A program made the position numbers and the translations under genes. From Dehalococcoidia bacterium (GTDB lineage: Bacteria; Chloroflexota; Dehalococcoidia; UBA3495), in NCBI GenBank assembly GCA_028822675.1, contig JAPKDE010000093.1:1-9408 (forward strand): DNA of 9,408 nt, in the 5' to 3' direction. The notes beneath the pieces are model-generated. The model was not told the DNA's origin. It did not search any database and saw nothing but the letters and a program-made list of their open reading frames with translations. Below are positions 5,607 to 9,408 of this stretch, in pieces (within the stretch, counting starts at the first letter, position 1; every line of letters starts with the position of its first letter).

Positions 5607-6470
5607 TTAAATTCGATTAACTTTTTGTAGGAATTCTTTGGCGGCTTCGTAGTTTCTAGCGCCGCCTCGTTTGATGGGTGGCATCAGGTAGATGTTGTAG
5701 AGACGGGCTCCCTGGAATTCCTCGTACAGTTCTAGGGCAATGTCGACTCCGGAGCGCCCAGACTCCAATTCAGCCTTAACTGATTCTGGAACTGAACTGA
5801 AAAGAACGCCGTCCTTTTCCAGTATCTGCAATCCAAAGTAGACGGGGTGACTGCCGGCTTTGTCGGCGTGGTAACCGTAAGACTCCCGGTACCGGCCCAC
5901 ATGGTCAACATTGAAGATGGGCTGAGTAATAAGGAATTCTGAACCGGCCCTGACTTTGCGGACCGCCAGTTTAACTTCTTCTTCTATAGGCTTGCCAAGA
6001 TCTACAGTCGCGCCGATGCAGAAGTCTGTGGGAGTGCGCAGGTTGCCCTCTTTGAAGTCACGTCCCTGATTCATCTCAGCAATGGCGCTGATAAGTCCCG
6101 TGGGTTGATAGTCGTTCACCGAGGCCACCCGGGATCTGTCATTCCCGCCAAACGGGTCTCCCTGCACCACCACCACGTTTTGCAGCCCCAGCATCTGTGC
6201 TCCGAGCAGTTGGGACTGTAAAGCCAGCTTGTTCATGTCGCGGGTTGCCACGGTGAATACGGCGTCTTTGCCAGATCGCTGAATGGCAGCGGCCAACATT
6301 GCTGAGTTGGTCCTAACGGCACGTCCTGGGTTGTAGGCAACCGAGATGAAATTGGCTTCTATCTGGGCTTGGTCAACGGTTGCCGGGTCGCCGGAGCGGG
6401 GCGGGGAGAAATCGCAAATGATGGACGTGTGGCCCGTGGCTTCAAAGCAGCCCTCGGTGATTTTCACCAA
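5607..6470 (-). CDS. Methylenetetrahydrofolate reductase (MetF)-like protein
   Basis: The 287 residues match the FAD-dependent MTHFR fold, which reduces 5,10-methylene-THF to 5-methyl-THF. Seen are CDFSPPRSGD (19-28), the RDMNKLALQSQLLGAQ helix (78-92), VVVQGDP with D105 equivalent to the conserved RGD-type aspartate, IGATVDLG (152-159) with an EEEVKLAVRKVRAGSE helix, and LITQPIF with Q183. In E. coli MetF the first motif is FEFFPP, with a catalytic glutamate; here that place is D20, a conservative but unusual change, so a standard MetF role is uncertain and I give no symbol. The start is TTG, chosen because GGAGG lies 7 nt upstream; GTG at 6467 is the alternative. It follows the MqnA-like gene by 41 bases on the same strand and ends at the bidirectional terminator. 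No methionine-synthesis gene or SAM riboswitch is visible. Confidence 0.82.
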   Translation of the reverse strand: MVKITEGCFEATGHTSIICDFSPPRSGDPATVDQAQIEANFISVAYNPGRAVRTNSAMLAAAIQRSGKDAVFTVATRDMNKLALQSQLLGAQMLGLQNVVVVQGDPFGGNDRSRVASVNDYQPTGLISAIAEMNQGRDFKEGNLRTPTDFCIGATVDLGKPIEEEVKLAVRKVRAGSEFLITQPIFNVDHVGRYRESYGYHADKAGSHPVYFGLQILEKDGVLFSSVPESVKAELESGRSGVDIALELYEEFQGARLYNIYLMPPIKRGGARNYEAAKEFLQKVNRI

Positions 6471-6475
6471 AGCCG

Positions 6476-6482
6476 CACCTCC
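6476..6482 (-). promoter_or_regulatory. Strong ribosome binding site that decides a TTG start
   Basis: GGAGGTG on the minus strand. The GGAGG core is 7 nt before TTG (6470) and 10 nt before the next codon GTG (6467). The spacing favours TTG as the start of the MetF-like gene; no ATG is nearby. Confidence 0.65.
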
Positions 6483-6511
6483 AGTAGTGTTCTACGGGAT
6501 TGTTGTCTGGG

Positions 6512-7261
6512 TTAGGTAGATAATTTGGCCAAGTGTTCTTTGAACAGTTCGATGGACTTGCGTTCAGACATCCCAACGAAGTAACGGTAACCAATGATGT
6601 ATTCCACTATGTCCCTGGCCATCATTAACAGGTGATCTTTGGGCTCAGACAAGTGGAACAAACTGTCAACGCCGTCTTCCAGACCAACGTAAAGGGTATC
6701 CTCCACCAGCAGGGTTTCATCTTCGGTCATTTCTTTACGGCCCATCCAACGGGCAAAGATGAACGGCAGATTGGTCATGGTGTGCCATTCTTCGCCCAAG
6801 TCGTACCGGTGAGAATAACCTCTGGAACCACGGCGGCGTCGCAGGGCGTCGTCCCCGGAGATCACAAAGGCGTCATGTTCCTCTGCCATCTGTACGTAGG
6901 AGCCGGGTTTGCCGTTGTATTTCTCAGCCAGCAACACCTCAAACAGCATGCGAGTGGTCGTATCTGCAGTGGCTGCGGCAATGGTTGCCCCGTCAAGTTC
7001 CTCAATGGGTTTCTTGGAATAAAGCAGGTTGCTGCCCGATTTGTTGGAAGCGGAAAGACAAAAACCAGCTATGGGATTGCAGATGTCTTCTAACTCAAAG
7101 CTATCAACCAGGCTCACCGGGCCGGCGTTGATCTCGCCGTCTCGTAATGCCTGGGGGATGTCTTTGAGGCGCACGTTATTGAGGGTGATCCCACGGCGCT
7201 CCATATCGATGTAAAAGGGTTCAAAATTGAGGTCTATCACTCGGCCGACAACGGTTGGCAT
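6512..7261 (-). CDS. MqnA/MqnD-type (VitK2_biosynth) protein, chorismate dehydratase-like
   Basis: The 249 residues resemble MqnA, the chorismate dehydratase that opens the futalosine route to menaquinone, a two-lobed periplasmic-binding-protein-type fold. Matching segments are GRVIDLNFEPFY (6-17), LRDGEINAGPVSLVDSF (39-55), where MqnA has its G-x-(I/L)-D-x-x-P-(V/I)-S stretch, TADTTTRML (98-106), SGDDAL (135-140) and DLGEEWHTMTNLPFIFARW (154-172). It lacks a signal peptide, so it is cytoplasmic. No mqnB, mqnC, mqnD or mqnE is in the window, and the partner is a MetF-like gene, so it may be a divergent paralogue with another small ligand. The start ATG has only a weak GGTG upstream. A good promoter lies about 100 bases before it. 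I am confident of the family, not of the reaction. Confidence 0.75.
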   Translation of the reverse strand: MPTVVGRVIDLNFEPFYIDMERRGITLNNVRLKDIPQALRDGEINAGPVSLVDSFELEDICNPIAGFCLSASNKSGSNLLYSKKPIEELDGATIAAATADTTTRMLFEVLLAEKYNGKPGSYVQMAEEHDAFVISGDDALRRRRGSRGYSHRYDLGEEWHTMTNLPFIFARWMGRKEMTEDETLLVEDTLYVGLEDGVDSLFHLSEPKDHLLMMARDIVEYIIGYRYFVGMSERKSIELFKEHLAKLST

Positions 7262-7363
7262 GTATCTGCACCACGTAAAGTTGGAAATTTTTAGAAGATT
7301 CTATTTTTCGGGGCTCAAATAGAGACGCCCTTAGGCTCGCGTGCCTATGTGAATCGTTCCCTG

Positions 7364-7392
7364 ATTTTAGGGGTATTGAAAAACACCGTCAA
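7364..7392 (-). promoter_or_regulatory. Sigma70-type promoter of the MqnA-like/MetF-like unit
   Basis: On the minus strand TTGACG (7392-7387) and TAAAAT (7369-7364) are 17 bases apart, near consensus. Transcription would start near 7357, giving an untranslated leader of about 95 nt before the ATG at 7261. No strong stem or known riboswitch pattern is visible in that leader. For the divergent peptidase gene in the same gap (7262-7508) I found no comparable promoter. Confidence 0.65.
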
Positions 7393-7508
7393 GACGACCA
7401 CAAAGACAATAGGCCAACAACCTGACCTAGTCGTAAAAATAGTGCAAGACAAGTCCGCATAATCGACATTGGCGTAGCACTAACGTAAACTTGGATACAG
7501 AGGGATAT

Positions 7509-8963
7509 TTGCGTACTTTCGTATTCATCGCCAGCTTATTCTTGCTTGCCTACTTGGTATTCTCTAGCCCTGCTGTTACCCGTGCCGACGAGGGTAACAT
7601 CCTGGTGGTTGAGGCTAAAGCCGAGAGCAAATTCCCGGACGGGATAAAATTCTCCGTGATTACCAGCAGTGTTGACCGGATAGACGATATCCGCGTGTTC
7701 TTCAGCAAGGTGGATCAGCAGGGTCGCAGCGCCTATCGTTCGGTCGAGTTCGAGACCGGCGATCCCGGAGACAATGTGGTTGGCGAGTCCATTCTCCCCA
7801 GCGGTTCCGGCGGTGACTATTACCCCCCCGGAACCAAGATCGAGTACTCATTTGAAGTCCGAGACAACGCCGGTGCGGTGGTTCGGACAGAGCCCAAGGA
7901 ATTCGTCTACGAAGACAGCCGGTTTGAATGGCTCACGGTTGTAGAAGACCTGATTACTGTTTATTACTATGGTGAATATGTGGTGGACCGCGCGGAGATA
8001 GTTCTTGACGCGGCCAAGCAAAACCTGCAAAAGATGCTGCCAGTGCTTGGCATTACCCCCACCGAGCCACTACGAATCGTTTCCTACAATAATTACCGGC
8101 ATATGGCTTCCGCATTGCCTTTCCGCTCCCAGGCCGTCAGCGAGGGCTTACAGACCCAGGGAATGGCGTTCAGCAACGAGCGTGTGCTGTTGGTCCACGG
8201 CTTTGACCCCACGGTCACCGGCACTGTTTCCCATGAATTTACTCACCTGTTGGTCGGCGAGGCTGCCGGGTCAGCCATCAGCCAGGTGCCATCCTGGCTC
8301 AATGAAGGTCTGGCCGAGTACGGAAACGTAGACCCTACCGACGACTATGATGCTGCCCTCCGCTATGGCATATTCACCCGCCGAATCAAACCTTTGTGGT
8401 ATCTGAACGCCTTTGGCGGCACGCCAGAAGACATCATTATTGCCTACGGCCAGGGCCGGTCAGTGGTCCAGTACATGATTGATACTTATGGGGAAGCACG
8501 CATGGCGGCGTTGTTCCCGGTGCTGCAGCGCACCTTGGATATCGACGAGGCGTTGCTAGAGGTCTACGGGCTGGATCAATTTGGCCTCGATTCTGCCTGG
8601 CGCACGTTCATGGGCCTTGAGCCTCTGCCATCCCCTGACGAACTGGCAACGCAGTTAGGCGAGTCATCCGCCAGCCCTGCTGAAGACACCCATGGCGCCA
8701 ATACTGAAGACTCTAGGGACACTCCGGCTTCTGGCGACGCTACGGATATGCCGGAAAGCACACCAGAAGCAGAAGAACACGCAGCGAGAGCCGCCGGGGA
8801 CGGTGATGAAGAGCCCGAAGGTGGTTCCAATTCGCCTGGTTGCAGTGTCCCCGCCAGCGGGTCAGGTGGCGCTCCCACTGGCATTGGCATATTGCTATTG
8901 CTGGGCAGTCCGCTTGGATTGGTAGCATTCCCCCGCTTGCGCCGTCGCCGGCCTTTAAACTAG
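7509..8963 (+). CDS. Secreted gluzincin metallopeptidase (peptidase MA-like) with C-terminal Cys-TM-Arg tail
   Basis: A zinc protease predicted to act outside the cytoplasmic membrane. From the TTG at 7509 (484 aa) residues 1-26 form a clean signal peptide (MRTF, a hydrophobic core, then VTRA before DEG). Then come a beta-rich domain (about 29-130) and the catalytic domain with H242-E-F-T-H246 and WLNEGLAEY, where E266 is the likely third zinc ligand. An acidic Ser/Thr/Glu/Gly linker covers about 370-440. The end carries GCS with C445, the only cysteine in the protein, then a hydrophobic stretch and RLRRRRPLN. This Cys, membrane segment and basic end resemble MYXO-CTERM-type sorting tails. 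I prefer this start because GAGG lies 5 nt upstream; a TTG at 7491 would add six residues and has no visible Shine-Dalgarno. It has no co-directional neighbour in the window. Substrate unknown. Confidence 0.85.
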   Translation: MRTFVFIASLFLLAYLVFSSPAVTRADEGNILVVEAKAESKFPDGIKFSVITSSVDRIDDIRVFFSKVDQQGRSAYRSVEFETGDPGDNVVGESILPSGSGGDYYPPGTKIEYSFEVRDNAGAVVRTEPKEFVYEDSRFEWLTVVEDLITVYYYGEYVVDRAEIVLDAAKQNLQKMLPVLGITPTEPLRIVSYNNYRHMASALPFRSQAVSEGLQTQGMAFSNERVLLVHGFDPTVTGTVSHEFTHLLVGEAAGSAISQVPSWLNEGLAEYGNVDPTDDYDAALRYGIFTRRIKPLWYLNAFGGTPEDIIIAYGQGRSVVQYMIDTYGEARMAALFPVLQRTLDIDEALLEVYGLDQFGLDSAWRTFMGLEPLPSPDELATQLGESSASPAEDTHGANTEDSRDTPASGDATDMPESTPEAEEHAARAAGDGDEEPEGGSNSPGCSVPASGSGGAPTGIGILLLLGSPLGLVAFPRLRRRRPLN

Positions 8964-9030
8964 CCAGATTTTAATCAAGCACTCTTTTCTACCTGAGTAG
9001 AACTGCGCCTATCGCCAGCGGGTCAGAGGA

Positions 9031-9046
9031 TTAGCGGGTTAGCGGG
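9031..9046. repeat. Short tandem repeat at the end of the permease gene
   Basis: Two copies of TTAGCGGG lie head to tail, the second containing the permease stop codon on the minus strand. The 75-base gap between the convergent peptidase and permease genes also holds a weak 6-bp hairpin (8987-9002) without a T-run, so no clear terminator is visible there. Confidence 0.5.
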
Positions 9047-9408
9047 CGCGCGGGTTGAAAGCATCATTCACTGCGTCACCCAGCAGATTGAAGGTGAATA
9101 GCAGCACCGAGAGGGTGAGCACCGGGAACAGCAAGAGATGGGGATTGGACCGCAACACCGAGATGCTGCCATTCTCAAAGATCATCAGCCCAAGGCTGGG
9201 AGTTGGCGGCTGAATGCCGATACCCAAAAAACTGAGTAGTATTTCTGAGCCAGCTACAGCAGCGAGACCAGCCGAAACCGTGACGATCACCGGACCCATT
9301 ACGTTGGGCAAAACATGGCGGAATAGTATCCGTGGGGTGGTTGCGCCAATGGACCGTGCGGCCTCCACGTATTCGTTCTCCCGTACTTGCAAGACCTGAC
9401 CTCGTACC
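9039..9408 (-). CDS. ABC transporter permease, DppC/OppC type (5' end outside window)
   Basis: The frame is open to the window edge, so only the C-terminal 122 residues are seen. They start VRGQVLQVRENEYVEAARSIGA, the typical approach to the EAA loop of dipeptide/oligopeptide permeases, which contacts the ATPase subunits. EAARSIGA followed by RHVLPN is the canonical EAA signature. Then come a membrane segment (VIVTVSAGLAAVAGSEILLSFLGIG), the QPPTPSLGLMI loop and a last membrane segment (LLLFPVLTLSVLLFTFNLLGDAVND), ending NPRAR. This C-terminal layout is characteristic of the DppC-like inner-membrane subunit, which imports peptides or related solutes with a DppB-like partner. Partner genes would lie beyond the right edge. 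A TTG at 9392 is inside the conserved region and is not the start. Confidence 0.93.
   Translation of the reverse strand, partial: VRGQVLQVRENEYVEAARSIGATTPRILFRHVLPNVMGPVIVTVSAGLAAVAGSEILLSFLGIGIQPPTPSLGLMIFENGSISVLRSNPHLLLFPVLTLSVLLFTFNLLGDAVNDAFNPRAR

Noticed and set aside
7376..7410. TTGAAA as a -35 box for the peptidase gene
   Set aside because: The nearest -10-like sequence (GACAAT, 7405-7410) is 23 bases away, too far for a sigma70 promoter.
8987..9002. Hairpin TTCTAC-CTGA-GTAGAA between the peptidase and permease genes, as a terminator
   Set aside because: Only 6 AT-rich base pairs and no T-run on either strand.
8852..9026. 14-base direct repeat CGCCAGCGGGTCAG at 8852-8865 and 9013-9026
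   Set aside because: Only two copies, one inside coding sequence; a chance match of this length is plausible in 9.4 kb.

Overview
The window is 9.4 kb of ordinary-looking bacterial chromosome: moderate GC, short intergenic gaps, Shine-Dalgarno-led genes, sigma70-type promoters and no phage, IS or CRISPR signature. The gene mix suggests an environmental heterotroph rich in accessory catabolic enzymes: an SDR, a carboxymuconolactone-decarboxylase-like protein, an acetolactate-synthase-like ThDP enzyme, a DUF35 acyl-CoA-associated protein, a ketopantoate-reductase-like protein and a dipeptide-type ABC permease. A Chloroflexota (SAR202-like) origin is my best guess. It rests on gene style only; no rRNA or marker gene is present.

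Layout. (1) 1-429, plus strand: C-terminal part of a DUF2182 membrane protein, cut by the window edge. (2) 430-1889, minus strand: a two-gene unit, a ketopantoate-reductase-family protein followed with a TAATG overlap by an unrecognised 180-residue protein; its last codon abuts the DUF2182 stop with no gap. (3) 2082-5605, plus strand: a cleanly bounded four-gene unit with a good promoter (TTGACG-17-TATTCT), then DUF35 Zn-ribbon/OB protein, SDR oxidoreductase, CMD-family protein and ThDP-dependent enzyme, closed by a strong bidirectional hairpin terminator. (4) 5607-7392, minus strand: a second two-gene unit with its own promoter (TTGACG-17-TAAAAT), encoding an MqnA-like (VitK2_biosynth) protein and a MetF-like methylenetetrahydrofolate reductase homologue. 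(5) 7509-8963, plus strand: a secreted gluzincin peptidase with an unusual C-terminal Cys/TM/Arg tail. (6) 9039-9408, minus strand: the C-terminal part of a DppC/OppC-type permease, cut by the window edge.

How the genes may work together. The four-gene unit has the content of a small catabolic pathway: alcohol/ketone redox (SDR), carbon-carbon chemistry on a 2-oxo acid or acyl unit (ThDP enzyme), a CMD-type lyase or hydratase, and an acyl-CoA accessory protein that lacks its usual thiolase partner. The substrate cannot be read from sequence. The MqnA-like/MetF-like pair is the other unusual association: each resembles a cofactor-pathway enzyme but stands away from that pathway's other genes and shows altered or unconfirmed active-site features. 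These two units and the sorting-signal-like tail of the peptidase are the most worthwhile follow-ups; none is proven to be a new system.
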